DNA from: Streptomyces sp. ISL-10
GTDB taxonomy: Bacteria > Actinomycetota > Actinomycetes > Streptomycetales > Streptomycetaceae
Reading direction: 5' to 3'
Length of the DNA: 64,000 nucleotides
Assembly: GCF_018614575.1 (NCBI RefSeq)
Contig: NZ_JAGGOJ010000010.1
Span: forward strand, 248,001 to 312,000
Positions 28,582-40,099 of the stretch are shown here, one piece after another. The position numbers and the translations under genes were made by a program. Position 1 is the stretch's first letter; each line of letters starts with the position of its first letter. Under the pieces are notes generated by a model, which worked only from the letters and a program-made list of their open reading frames with translations, was not told the DNA's origin and searched no databases.

Positions 28582-29112
28582 ATGCAGCACCGGTCACGTC
28601 TCGCGGCGGTCGCCGCGAGCATTCTCCTCACCGCCGGGATCGGAGCCACGATCCCCGCCTCCGCCTCGCAGTCCGCGGCACCGTCCTCGGCCAAGTCGTC
28701 GGCCCCGGCGACCGCCCTGGTCACCAACGCGCGCTGGGGCGGCCACAGCACGTTCGACAGAATCGTCATCGACATCCGCGGCAAGGTGCCGCCGGTCACC
28801 GTGACAGCGGTGAAGGCGCTGCACTACGACGGCCTGGGGACGAAGGTCCCGCTCGCCGGAAAGCACTTCCTGGAGATCAGACTCTCGCCCGCCGCCGCCC
28901 ATGACGACAAGGGCAGGTCCGTCTACAAGGGGCCGCGGCTCACCAAGATCGCGCTGCCCGCCCTCAAAGGCATCGCGCTGACCGGCGACTACGAAGGAGT
29001 GGTCACCTTCGGAGCCGCCTTCCACACCAAACCCTCCTACACGACGCGCACGCTCCACTCGCCGGAGCGCTTCGTGCTCGACATCCATCACCCGCGCAGC
29101 TGCGGCAGGTGA
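28582..29112 (+). CDS. Secreted AMIN-like domain protein
   Basis: 176 residues from the ATG at 28582 (GGGGGA ribosome site); an ATG at 28570 is also possible. The signal peptide spans about residues 1-30 ([21 protein letters not shown]) with a Ser/Ala-rich linker. The rest is one compact beta-rich domain ([20 protein letters not shown] ... RFVLDIHHP) of the actinobacterial AMIN-like type, related to wall-targeting AMIN domains. Function unknown; extracellular and possibly envelope-associated. Confidence 0.8.
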   Translation: MQHRSRLAAVAASILLTAGIGATIPASASQSAAPSSAKSSAPATALVTNARWGGHSTFDRIVIDIRGKVPPVTVTAVKALHYDGLGTKVPLAGKHFLEIRLSPAAAHDDKGRSVYKGPRLTKIALPALKGIALTGDYEGVVTFGAAFHTKPSYTTRTLHSPERFVLDIHHPRSCGR

Positions 29113-29284
29113 ACCACGGGGTTCCGGCCCTCCCGGCCGGAACCCTCCACCGACCGGGTCCGCCGGTCCCTGCCCGCACGGCCTCCCGCATCCGGCCCGC
29201 CGTATCGGGCTCTTCCGGTGGATTTGGCTGGTATCGCACGGCGATTGCGCCGCTCACGGCGCGCCCGCCCCCTATCGTGCCGGC

Positions 29285-30685
<1,401 letters not shown>

Positions 30686-30704
30686 GCGGCGAGCCGCCGG
30701 TGCC

Positions 30705-30779
30705 CGGCAGGGAAGTCCCCCACCGGGCAGAGTGCGGCAGGGAAGTCCTCCCGGCGTGCAGTGCCCGGCGGGGAAGGAG
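30705..30779. repeat. Three imperfect ~30-bp tandem repeats between convergent genes
   Basis: CGGCAGGGAAGTCC occurs at 30705 and 30735, and a related CGGCGGGGAAGGAG at 30766. The array fills the gap between the dihydrolipoyl dehydrogenase and GH15 stop codons. Inverted GCCCGG/CCGGGC segments within it could form terminator-like structures. Confidence 0.6.
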
Positions 30780-32672
30780 TCAGCCGAGGGCCCGGTCGAG
30801 GTTGAACGCCGCGCTGATGAGCGCCAGATGTGTGAAGGCCTGCGGGAAGTTGCCGGTCTGTTCGCCGGTCCGGCCGATCTCCTCGGCGTACAGACCGACG
30901 TGGTTGGCGTAGGTGAGCATCTTCTCGAAGGCAAGCCGGGCCTCGTCCAGGCGTCCGGCGCGGGCGAGCGCCTCGACGTACCAGAAGGAGCAGATCGAGA
31001 ACGTGCCCTCCTCCCCGCGCAGTCCGTCGGGGCTGGCCTGAGGGTCGTAGCGGTACACCAGGGAGTCGGAGACCAGGTCCTCCCCCAGCGCGTCGAGGGT
31101 GGACAGCCATTTGGGGTCCGTCGGTGAGATGAACTTGGCCAGCGGCATCATCAGGACGGCCGCGTCGAGGACGTCCTCGCCCTCGTGCTGGACGAACGCG
31201 TTCCGTCGTGCCGACCACCCGCGGTCCATGATCCGCCGGTAGATCGTGTCGCGGGCGTGCGCCCAGCGAGCCATGTCAGCGGGCAGGCCGCGGCCTCTCG
31301 CGATCCTCATCGCGCGTTCGATCGCCACCCAGCACATCAGCTGCGAGTACAGGAACTTCTTGCGTCCGCCGCGGGTCTCCCACACGCCCTCGTCCGGCTG
31401 GTCCCAGTTCTCGCAGACCCAGTCGACCAGGTCCACGACGGTGTCCCAGTGGGCGCTGGACAACGGCTGCCCCCACTTGTCGTAGAGGTACAGGCAGTCG
31501 ATGAGGGCACCGTAGATGTCCAGTTGGAGCTGGCCGACGGCGTCGTTGCCGATACGGACCGGGGCAGAGCCCTCGTGGCCTTCGAGGTGCGTGAGTTCCT
31601 CCTCGGGGAGGTCCCGCCGGCCGTCGATGCCGTACATGATCTGCAGCCGGCCGCTCGTGCCGTCCGTGCCTCCCGTGCCGCCGCTGCCGTCCGTGCCTCC
31701 CGGGGCGGCGGCTTTCTCGGAGAGGAAGCTGACGAAGGCCTCGGCTTCGTCGGTGAAGCCCAGCCTGAGGAGTGCGTAGATGCAGAAGGCGGCGTCGCGG
31801 ACCCATACGTAGCGGTAGTCCCAGTTGCGCTCGCCGCCGATCTGTTCCGGCAGGCTGGTCGTGGGCGCCGCCACGATCGCGCCGGTCGGCGCGTAGGTGA
31901 GGAGCTTGAGGGTGAGCGCGGAGCGGTGCACCATCTCCCGCCAGCGGCCGCGGTAGCGCGACCGGGACAGCCAGCCGCGCCAGTACCGCACGGTGGCGTC
32001 GAACAGGTCCTCCGCCTCGGTCTGCGCGCAGGGCCGGGGCTGTACGGCGCCGCCGATCCGGTCGAGCGCGAAGACGGCGGTCTCGCCCTCGACGAGTTTG
32101 AACGAGCAGCAGGCGTCGCGGCCGTCGATCTCGACCGGCACCGTGGATGTCAGGGCCAGAGAGAGGTCCGGCGAGTCGAAGAGGGTCTGGCCGCAGCGGG
32201 TGCTCACCGAGTGGTCGCGCCTGCCGTAGTCGAACCGGGGCGCCACCCTCGCGGTGAACGGCAGCGAACCGCGGACGCAGAGCACCCGTCGGATCAGCCG
32301 GTGCCGGTCCGCCTCCCGCGAGTCGTCGACGACGGGCATGAAGTCCTGGACCTCGCCGACGCCGTCGTCCGCGTAGAAGCGGGTGATCAGAATGTTGGTG
32401 TCGGGGAAGTAGAACTGCTTCGTGCGCACCGGCACGTCAGGGGCGAGGGCGAACGAGCCTCCGCGGTCGGCATCGAGGATCGACGCGAAGACGCTGGGGG
32501 CGTCGAAGCGGGTACAGCAGTACCAGTCGATGGTGCCGTCCGTGCCGACGAGCGCGCTGCTGCGCAGGTCGCCGATCAGACCGTGCTCGGCAATGGGGAG
32601 ATAGCGCGGGGCGTTCGCCCTGCTGGGGCGGCAACTCGCAGTCTCGGCAGCCACACGAGCCTCCCGTGACAT
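30780..32672 (-). CDS. Glycoside hydrolase family 15 protein
   Basis: 630 residues, cytoplasmic (no signal peptide). The N-terminal beta-sandwich starts YLPIAEHGLIGDLRSSALVG. The (alpha/alpha)6 barrel follows with NWDYRYVWVRDAAFCIYALL and the catalytic region GEEGTFSICSFWYVEALA near residue 560. Family members in actinobacteria are glucoamylase-like or trehalases; I cannot separate these by eye. A low-complexity Gly/Thr/Asp insertion (about residues 335-350, GGTDGSGGTGGTDGTSG) sits before LQIMYGIDGRRDLPEEE, where relatives are usually compact. Confidence 0.9.
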   Translation of the reverse strand: MSREARVAAETASCRPSRANAPRYLPIAEHGLIGDLRSSALVGTDGTIDWYCCTRFDAPSVFASILDADRGGSFALAPDVPVRTKQFYFPDTNILITRFYADDGVGEVQDFMPVVDDSREADRHRLIRRVLCVRGSLPFTARVAPRFDYGRRDHSVSTRCGQTLFDSPDLSLALTSTVPVEIDGRDACCSFKLVEGETAVFALDRIGGAVQPRPCAQTEAEDLFDATVRYWRGWLSRSRYRGRWREMVHRSALTLKLLTYAPTGAIVAAPTTSLPEQIGGERNWDYRYVWVRDAAFCIYALLRLGFTDEAEAFVSFLSEKAAAPGGTDGSGGTGGTDGTSGRLQIMYGIDGRRDLPEEELTHLEGHEGSAPVRIGNDAVGQLQLDIYGALIDCLYLYDKWGQPLSSAHWDTVVDLVDWVCENWDQPDEGVWETRGGRKKFLYSQLMCWVAIERAMRIARGRGLPADMARWAHARDTIYRRIMDRGWSARRNAFVQHEGEDVLDAAVLMMPLAKFISPTDPKWLSTLDALGEDLVSDSLVYRYDPQASPDGLRGEEGTFSICSFWYVEALARAGRLDEARLAFEKMLTYANHVGLYAEEIGRTGEQTGNFPQAFTHLALISAAFNLDRALG

Positions 32673-32756
32673 CGCAGGACACCCGCGTCTCAGTCTAGGA
32701 CCGGGCGTCGGCGACGGCGAGCCGCGCCCGTCGGGTACTCGGTCGGCTGCGCCGTG

Positions 32757-34481
32757 TCAGTCCTCGCCCTGCATCGGTTTTTCGATTCCCTTGCCCGGTT
32801 CCACCGCATCGCGGCGGCCTTGTGACCGTGCCTCGTCGAGCCGTGCGAGGGCGGGATGGTGCAGGTCGAAGGCAGGCGATTCGGAGCGGATCCTCGGCAG
32901 TGCGACGAAGTTGTGGCGGGGCGGCGGGCACGAGGTGGCCCACTCCAGGGAGCGCCCGTAGCCCCAGGGGTCGTCGACGTCGACGCGTTTGCCGATTTTG
33001 GCGGTCTTCCACACGTTGTAGAGGAACGGCAGTGTCGAGATGCCCAGCAGGAAGGCTCCGATGGAGGACAGGGTGTTGAGCGCGGTGAAGCCGTCGGCGG
33101 CGAGGTAGTCGGCGTAGCGGCGGGGCATGCCTTCGGCAGCGAGCCAGTGCTGGACCAGGAAGGTGGTGTGGAATCCGACGAACAGGGTCCAGAAATGGAT
33201 CTTGCCGAGGCGTTCGTCGAGCATGGTGCCGGTCATCTTCGGCCACCAGAAGTGGAAGCCGGCGAACATCGCGAACACGACCGTGCCGAAGACGACGTAG
33301 TGGAAGTGCGCCACCACGAAGTAGGTATCGGTGACGTGGAAATCCATCGGTGGTGACGCCAGGATGATGCCGGTGAGACCGCCGAAGAGGAAGGTCACGA
33401 GAAAGCCGATCGACCACAGCATCGGCGTCTCGAAGGACAGGGACCCGGTCCACATCGTGCCGATCCAGTTGAAGAACTTGACCCCTGTCGGCACGGCGAT
33501 CAGGAAGGTCATGAACGAGAAGAACGGCAACAGGACGGCACCTGTCGCGAACATGTGGTGGGCCCACACCACCACCGACAGACCCGTGATGGCGATGGTG
33601 GCGCCGACGAGCCCGACATAGCCGAAGATCGGCTTGCGCGAGAACACCGGGATGATCTCGGTGACGATGCCGAAGAACGGCAGCGCGATGATGTAGACCT
33701 CCGGATGACCGAAGAACCAGAACAGGTGCTGCCACAGCAGCGCGCCGCCGTTCTCCGGACTGAACACCTGCGCGCCGAAGCGGCGGTCGGCCTCCAGGAC
33801 CAGCAGAGCGGCCGCGAGGACCGGGAACGCCATCAGGACGAGCACCGAGGTGAACAGCACGTTCCAGGTGAAGATCGGCATCCGGAACATGGTCATGCCG
33901 GGTCCCCGCAGGCAGATGATCGTGGTGACGAAGTTGACCGCGCCGAGGATCGTGCCGAACCCGGCCAGCGCGAGCCCCATGATCCACATGTCTCCGCCCA
34001 CGAACGGCGCGCGTACGCCTCCGCTGAGCGGGGTGTACGCGGTCCATCCGAAATCCGCCGCGCCCTGTGGTGTCAGGAGACTGCCCAGCACGATCAGGCC
34101 GCCGAAGAGGAACAGCCAGAAGGAGAACATGTTGAGACGGGGGAACGCGACGTCCGGCGAGCCGATCTGCAACGGCATGACGGCGTTGGCGAATCCGGCG
34201 AACGTCGGGGTGGCGAACAGCAGCAGCATGATCGTGCCGTGCATCGTGAACATCTGGTTGTACTGCTCGCTGCTGATGATCTGGAGGCCGGGCCGCGCCA
34301 ACTCCGCCCGGAGCAGCATCGCCATCACACCGCCGACGACGAAGAAGAGGAACGACGCGATCAGGTACAGGTGTCCGACCTTCTTGTGGTCCGTGGTGGT
34401 GATCCAGGAGATCACCACGGCGCCCCGTCCGCGGTGCGGAACCGGTAGCGGTGTGACGGGCTGCTCGGTCGGCGTCGCCAT
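32757..34481 (-). CDS. ctaD: Cytochrome c oxidase subunit I
   Basis: 574 residues, 12 membrane helices of the aa3-type terminal oxidase catalytic subunit. Low-spin haem His in [13 protein letters not shown]; CuB and the cross-linked Tyr in [14 protein letters not shown]; CuB His pair in [10 protein letters not shown]; haem a3/haem a ligands in [11 protein letters not shown]. It reduces oxygen to water and pumps protons. No subunit II or III, cytochrome c or assembly genes are nearby, so this is an isolated paralogue that must borrow partners from elsewhere. Confidence 0.95.
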   Translation of the reverse strand: MATPTEQPVTPLPVPHRGRGAVVISWITTTDHKKVGHLYLIASFLFFVVGGVMAMLLRAELARPGLQIISSEQYNQMFTMHGTIMLLLFATPTFAGFANAVMPLQIGSPDVAFPRLNMFSFWLFLFGGLIVLGSLLTPQGAADFGWTAYTPLSGGVRAPFVGGDMWIMGLALAGFGTILGAVNFVTTIICLRGPGMTMFRMPIFTWNVLFTSVLVLMAFPVLAAALLVLEADRRFGAQVFSPENGGALLWQHLFWFFGHPEVYIIALPFFGIVTEIIPVFSRKPIFGYVGLVGATIAITGLSVVVWAHHMFATGAVLLPFFSFMTFLIAVPTGVKFFNWIGTMWTGSLSFETPMLWSIGFLVTFLFGGLTGIILASPPMDFHVTDTYFVVAHFHYVVFGTVVFAMFAGFHFWWPKMTGTMLDERLGKIHFWTLFVGFHTTFLVQHWLAAEGMPRRYADYLAADGFTALNTLSSIGAFLLGISTLPFLYNVWKTAKIGKRVDVDDPWGYGRSLEWATSCPPPRHNFVALPRIRSESPAFDLHHPALARLDEARSQGRRDAVEPGKGIEKPMQGED

Positions 34482-34849
34482 GGAAACCCTTCCGTGTCAG
34501 GCTCGGCAGAGCACGGCCCACCGGACGGTGGCCGGGCCCGGTGTGCCGTCTCCTGACTACCCCCTGCTCACCGGGTGGCGCCCGACGAAACGGCGGCGCG
34601 TAAGAGTGACCGTTGTGCCGCTGGTCCGGGCCCTCGGGCGGGGCCCCTTCAGGATCCGCACCGTCGAGGAGTCACGGCACATGACCGCAGGACGATGATG
34701 CGCACCCGCTCGGCGCGTTGATGGCCTTCCCCTGGGAGGCGGGTCTCCTGAGCCGCGCCGCAGCGACGATCCACCAGCGGCTCCACATGCCGTGATCCGC
34801 TCGCGGCCCGCGTGCAGGGTGGGCGAACCGGTAGGGCAGCCGCGCCGGG
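34482..34849. other. Intergenic, no gene seen
   Basis: About 370 bp upstream of ctaD. It presumably holds the ctaD promoter. The right end grades into the decayed SpoIIE gene described next. Confidence 0.4.
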
Positions 34850-35390
<541 letters not shown>

Positions 35391-35949
35391 CACCGACGAC
35401 GCAGGGCTCGGGGCGAGCCGGAGGGCTCGCTGTCGGCCGTCCGTGCCGCGGCACCTCGCGCATCGGCCCTCTCCACGCCTCCGATCCGGAGGTGGCGGGG
35501 CGCTGGTCCACGCGCGCGCGGCCACCGCTTCCGGCCGCCGTCGCCGTCGACGTCTCCGACCACAACGCGGCCGCGGTGAGGTGATGCAGCGGCTCGGGCA
35601 CGCGCCCGGTTCGAGGCCGCCCGGGTTACACCCGTCCGGTGTACGAGCTCGACCGGTCGGGACGGTTCGGCATCACCTGCCGCGAACTCGGCCGACCCGC
35701 CGCACAGGCGTCACACCGTCCGCCGTCCGCCGTCCGCGCCGAGCAGTGCGTTCGCCCTGGGCGGGCCGGTGAGCGGCGTCCCGCGCCACCATGATCAGTG
35801 GATCTTCACAACTGCACGACGGCTTCGACGCCTTCCCAGAGCCCGGACCGGGCACCATAGTGGCCCTCATGGTCGGGTCCGACCCAACGGAATCCGACGC
35901 ACAGGCACCACCGGTTCCACACGGCCCCACAGGAAGAGGACGACCCCCC
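35391..35949. other. Intergenic, no supported gene
   Basis: About 560 bp between the decayed phosphatase and the PNPOx-like gene. Some protein-like pieces (AAVAVDVSDHNAAAVR near 35530) suggest further decayed coding sequence, family unknown. The right end carries the promoter of the next gene and an alternative in-frame ATG at 35869. Confidence 0.4.
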
Positions 35950-36627
35950 GTGACACCTCACAGCGGCACCTTCGGATCCGCCGGCGAGCGTCTGCTGCAG
36001 AACCACCTCGGCAGCGCGGAACGGGCCGCCGGATTCTACGGCCGTCAGGTACAGCCCCAGCTCACGCCCCAAATGCGGGACTTCATACGACGCCAGAGCA
36101 TGGTCTTCATCTCCACGGCCGATGCCGGGGGAGAGTGCGACGCCAGCTTCCGTGCCGGCCCGCCGGGTTTCGTCGTCGACCTGGACCAACGGACCCTGAC
36201 CTACCCCGAGTACCGGGGAAACGGTGTCCTCGCGAGCGCTGGGAACATCACGGAGAATCCGCATCTGGGGCTTTTGTTCATCGACTTCACCCACCATCAC
36301 ATCGGCCTGCACGTCAACGGAACGGCGCTGCTGCGTACCGACGACGAGCAAAGGCGGGACCATCCGCACCTCCCTGTCGACACGGCTCCCGGACGCCGCC
36401 CCGACCTGTGGGTCCACCTCGTCGTGGAAGAGGCGTACGTGCACTGCTCGAAGCACATCCCGCACCTCGAACCGGCCCAGCGCCCGCGACTCTCCGCGGA
36501 CCACCGCCCCAAGGACGCCGAGTACTTCGTCGCCCCACGCCCCTCGGCGCCGCCGGCCTGCGCTCTGGTCCCCGACCGCGACTTCGGCGCCGAGCCCGCC
36601 CGGGACCATGTGAGGACGACTCCCTGA
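35950..36627 (+). CDS. Pyridoxamine 5'-phosphate oxidase-like flavin-binding protein
   Basis: 225 residues from the GTG at 35950, preceded by GAGGA at about 9 bases; longer in-frame starts at 35791 and 35869 add low-complexity sequence without homology. The split-barrel fold is recognised from FIRRQSMVFISTADAGGECDASFRAG, LTYPEYRGNGVLASAGNITENPHLGLLFID and GLHVNGTALLR. Such proteins bind FMN or F420, and many reduce or oxidise small molecules. The substrate is unknown. It converges on the SpoIIE gene starting at 38901, with only 15 bp between stops. Confidence 0.87.
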   Translation: MTPHSGTFGSAGERLLQNHLGSAERAAGFYGRQVQPQLTPQMRDFIRRQSMVFISTADAGGECDASFRAGPPGFVVDLDQRTLTYPEYRGNGVLASAGNITENPHLGLLFIDFTHHHIGLHVNGTALLRTDDEQRRDHPHLPVDTAPGRRPDLWVHLVVEEAYVHCSKHIPHLEPAQRPRLSADHRPKDAEYFVAPRPSAPPACALVPDRDFGAEPARDHVRTTP

Positions 36628-36642
36628 CGGCTGCCGCCGTGG

Positions 36643-38901
36643 TCATGTCTCCGGCAGGGGCTGCTCGGCCCAGATCGTCTTGCCGGTCGGGCCGTAGCGG
36701 GTGCCCCAGCACTCGGTGACGCTCGCGACCAGCATGAGCCCGCGGCCACCCTCCTCGAGGATCCGGGCGCGGCGCAGATGCGGCGCGGTGCTGCTGCCGT
36801 CGGACACCTCGCACACGAGCGCCGTGTCCCGGATCAGGTGCAGCTGGATGGGACCGCCGCCGTAGCGGATGGCGTTGGTGACGAGTTCGCTCACGACCAG
36901 TTCGGTCGTGAAGATGGCGTCGCCGAAGCCCCAAGTCTCCAGTTGCGCGGAGGCGTATTTGCGGGCCGTGGCGACGACGGCCGGGTCGGCGGGCAGGTCC
37001 CAGGTGGCGTAGTGGGCCGGGCCGAGCCGGCGGGTGCGGGCAAGGAGGAGTGCGACGTCGTCGTCGGGCCTCCGGTCGCTCAGGAGGGCCCGTACGACGG
37101 TGTCGCAGGTGTCCTCCAAGGACGGCTCGGAGTGGGCGAGGGTGTCGCGCAGGACGTCGAGCGCGGCATCGATGTCGCGGCCGGGCAGTTCGATGAGACC
37201 GTTGGTGTACAGGGCCAGCAGGCTGCCCTCGGGGATCTCGAATTCGACCACCTCGAACGGCAGGCCGCCCACGCCGAGAGGCGGTCCGGCCGGCACACCG
37301 AGGAGCACGGCGGAGCCGTCGGGGCGGACGAGTACGGGTTCGGGGTGCCCGGCCCTGGCAATCGAACACCGCCCCGAGACGGGGTCGTACGCCGCGTACA
37401 GGCATGTCGCCCCGACGACGGACGATGTGCTCCCGCTGTCCTGCGCCTCCTCGCGATCCAGCTTGAGGACGAGGTCGTCGAGCTGGGTGAGCAGTTCGTC
37501 CGGCGCCAGGTCCACGTCGGCGAGAGTGCGTACGGCGGTGCGCAGGCGGCCCATGGTGGCCGATGCCTGGACTCCGTGGCCCACGACATCACCCACGACC
37601 AGGGCGACCCGGGCACCCGACAGCGGGACGACGTCGAACCAGTCGCCGCCGATGCCCGCCCCCGTCGCGCTCGGGAGATAACGCGAGGCGACGTCCACGG
37701 CGTGCTGCCGTGCCGTCCGGCGGGGCAGCAGACTGCGCTGGAGTGCCAGGGCGGTGGCGTGTTCGCGGGTGTAGCGGCGGGCGTTGTCCACACAGACCGC
37801 GGCACGGGAGACGATTTCGCCCGCGAGCAGGAGATCGCTGTCGTCGAATCGCTCGGCGGTCCGGTGGCGGCAGAAGATCGCGATGCCCAGGGTGGCGCCG
37901 CGCGCCTTGAGGGGTGCCACCACCATCGAGTGGATCCCATGGGTACGCATGCTCCGGGCCTGTGCGGGATCGGCCGCCCACCACCGCCGCAGGGCGTCGC
38001 CGTCGATCACGTACCGTGCCGCCTCGCCCTCCACCAGGGCGCGGCCGAGTGCCGAGTCGCGGGCGCAGGTATGGCGCTCCCCCAGCGGTACGACCGACTC
38101 GGGGCAGCCCTCCAGGACCGAGCTCTGGGCCACGCGGCGGAAGACGAGGGCGTCGCCGCCCGTGGCCGGCCTCGCCTCCTCGCCCTCCATGACACCCGCC
38201 AGCAGGTCCACGGTGGCGAAGTCGGCGAAGCTCTCGGTGGCCAGCTCGACCATTTCCTCGGCGGTGCGGCGCAGGTCCAGCGTGCTGCCGATGCGCATGC
38301 TCGCCTCATTCAGCACGGCCATGCGGCGTCGCGCCCAGAACTGCTCGGTGGTGTCGATGGTCACCACGCAGACGCCCTGCACCGCGCCCGTGCGGTCCTT
38401 CACCGGGGACAGCACGGCCACCCACGCGTGGTCACCGTCCCCGGGCAGCAGGCGCGTCTCGTACGTCCTGGGCTCTCCGGTTCCCAGCACCTCCGCGACA
38501 GCCGCGTCGAGGCCCTCGGCGCCCTCGAGCAGCACGCCCGGCGCCATCTCTCCGGGCAACAGCCCGCGCAGGTCCTCGCGGGACCTGTCGATCGAGGCCC
38601 TGGCGGCCGTGTTGGCCGAGACGAGGCGCCTTCGGCGGTCGAAGAACGCCACCGGCACCGGAAGCTGCTCCAGGATCCAGCCCGGCAGTTCGGACAGGGC
38701 CCGGCCGTCCCGTGCGTTGTTTCCGTTGGGTGCGGGCCCGTCGGAGCGGCTGCGTGCGGGCTCGTCGGAGCGGCCCGAAGCATGGGAAGGGGGCGGAGGG
38801 GGCGAGCCGGATCCGGCCGGTGCCGGAGGTTTTCCGGTCACCGCCGGTGGCCGGGGCACTCCGTCGTTCGCGCCCGGCCGTCCGCTCGCGCGGATGCCCA
38901 T
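36643..38901 (-). CDS. PAS-GAF-SpoIIE phosphatase with RsbW-like ATPase; Asn in the TDGL motif
   Basis: 752 residues. A Pro/Ser-rich N-terminus (about 1-65) is followed by PAS (about 70-190), GAF (about 205-375), a SpoIIE-type PP2C domain (about 400-605: GGDWFDVVPL, VGDVVGHG, PDDDVALLL) and an HATPase (about 620-745: ELVVSELVTNAIRYG, EEGGRGLMLV). It is cytosolic and probably acts on an anti-sigma antagonist. One deviation is clear: the motif LYTDGLVE of the other copies reads LYTNGLIE here (AAC codon, minus strand, near 37205). That Asp is a metal ligand in PP2C enzymes, so activity may be weakened or altered. Confidence 0.92.
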   Translation of the reverse strand: MGIRASGRPGANDGVPRPPAVTGKPPAPAGSGSPPPPPSHASGRSDEPARSRSDGPAPNGNNARDGRALSELPGWILEQLPVPVAFFDRRRRLVSANTAARASIDRSREDLRGLLPGEMAPGVLLEGAEGLDAAVAEVLGTGEPRTYETRLLPGDGDHAWVAVLSPVKDRTGAVQGVCVVTIDTTEQFWARRRMAVLNEASMRIGSTLDLRRTAEEMVELATESFADFATVDLLAGVMEGEEARPATGGDALVFRRVAQSSVLEGCPESVVPLGERHTCARDSALGRALVEGEAARYVIDGDALRRWWAADPAQARSMRTHGIHSMVVAPLKARGATLGIAIFCRHRTAERFDDSDLLLAGEIVSRAAVCVDNARRYTREHATALALQRSLLPRRTARQHAVDVASRYLPSATGAGIGGDWFDVVPLSGARVALVVGDVVGHGVQASATMGRLRTAVRTLADVDLAPDELLTQLDDLVLKLDREEAQDSGSTSSVVGATCLYAAYDPVSGRCSIARAGHPEPVLVRPDGSAVLLGVPAGPPLGVGGLPFEVVEFEIPEGSLLALYTNGLIELPGRDIDAALDVLRDTLAHSEPSLEDTCDTVVRALLSDRRPDDDVALLLARTRRLGPAHYATWDLPADPAVVATARKYASAQLETWGFGDAIFTTELVVSELVTNAIRYGGGPIQLHLIRDTALVCEVSDGSSTAPHLRRARILEEGGRGLMLVASVTECWGTRYGPTGKTIWAEQPLPET

Positions 38902-39232
38902 GGGCCCACCACTTCGTCCTGCGCCGCTCGGACCGCCGAACCGCGGACCCGTTCACGGCTCTGATCCCAGAATGCTCCCTGACCGGTGAGGCTCAAAATG
39001 ACGAGGCGCACGGGGCGTGTCCCTCGCGCCGCCCTGGGAACTGGTGCTGGTCTGCATGGTCTGCTGCGCGATGGCTCGCCGGCGCGAGGGCCTGAGGGGC
39101 GCGCCGGGGACCGGTGCCACCGGCGGCGGCGTTGCGCGGCCCGACGATGTTGTGCCGCGGGAGAGTGCGGTCGGTGCTCGCCCTTCAGGTCTCGGGGGAT
39201 GCGGGCATCTCCTGGCACGGCCGGGAGGGCTC
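38902..39232. other. Intergenic, 331 bp
   Basis: No gene seen. Lies upstream of the SpoIIE gene (start 38901) and downstream of the PP2C gene on the same strand; it should contain the SpoIIE promoter. Confidence 0.4.
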
Positions 39233-40039
39233 TCAGGCGTGGCGGATGAGGAGAGCCGTGATGTTGTCGTCGCCGCCCGCGTCGAGGGCGTGCCCGACCA
39301 GCGAACGGGCTTCTTCGAGCAGCTCGTCGCCCCCGCCCGTCGCCTGCGGGCGGCGGGTGAGCACCGCCCGCAGGTCATCCGCACCGGGCAGGCAGCGCCA
39401 CAGGCCGTCGGTGCACAGCAGCAGACGACCCGGTGCGCGCGGCCGCCTGCTATGGACCTGTGGTGAGGGTTCGTCGGCGCCGGCCCCCAGCCAGGAGGTG
39501 ATCACCTCGTGTTCGCCCGTGTCGTCCTCGGTGAGCAGCACTCCCGGCCCCTCGTCGGGCAGCCAGTAGGCACGGCTGTCGCCGACCCCGGCGCTCCAGA
39601 TCCCGTCGGGGTGCGCGACGGCCGCCACGAACGTGCACGCGGGGGCGGCGTCCGGCGATGCGGCCAGCGCCGCGACGGCGTGAAAGGCGCGCAGGGAGGC
39701 ATCGGCGAGTGCGGTTTCCGGCACGGCGCCCGCGTGCAGCCGTGCGGCCAGTACGGTCACGCCCGTTTGGGCCCCCACCCGGGCAGCGCGCTCCGCCAGC
39801 GGCGACATGGACACTCCGTCGCACACGGCGGCGACCGTCCATGTGCCGGTGGTGTCCAGTGCCATCTCATCCGCGTTGACGGCGCGGCGCCTGCCTCGGT
39901 CGCTGACTCCTGCCGCGCGGCCGCCCGCCGTGATCTCCACATGGGCGCGGTACGCCGGCTGCGCCGCTCCGCAGTCCCAGCACCAGCCGTCAGGGGCCAC
40001 CGTTCCGCCGCATCGCACACAGCACGCCAAGTCGTTCAT
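39233..40039 (-). CDS. PP2C-type Ser/Thr phosphatase with N-terminal zinc ribbon
   Basis: 268 residues. The first 25 residues contain two Cys pairs (CVRCGG and CWDCGA), a zinc-ribbon-like module. The PP2C domain follows: GVSDRGRRRAVNADEM, AAVCDGVS, GVGDSRAYWL, LLCTDGLWRCLPG and GGDDNITALLI. This is the Stp/PstP-type lineage rather than SpoIIE-type, so phosphorylated Ser/Thr proteins are likely substrates. Many homologues sit beside FHA/kinase genes; none is here. It is divergent from the truncated FUSC gene and may have been joined to it by a deletion. Confidence 0.9.
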   Translation of the reverse strand: MNDLACCVRCGGTVAPDGWCWDCGAAQPAYRAHVEITAGGRAAGVSDRGRRRAVNADEMALDTTGTWTVAAVCDGVSMSPLAERAARVGAQTGVTVLAARLHAGAVPETALADASLRAFHAVAALAASPDAAPACTFVAAVAHPDGIWSAGVGDSRAYWLPDEGPGVLLTEDDTGEHEVITSWLGAGADEPSPQVHSRRPRAPGRLLLCTDGLWRCLPGADDLRAVLTRRPQATGGGDELLEEARSLVGHALDAGGDDNITALLIRHA

Positions 40040-40099
40040 CGATCAGGGATCCTGTCACGCCGCGGGGCGCGACGGCACCCCTGCCGACTGCTCACAGCG

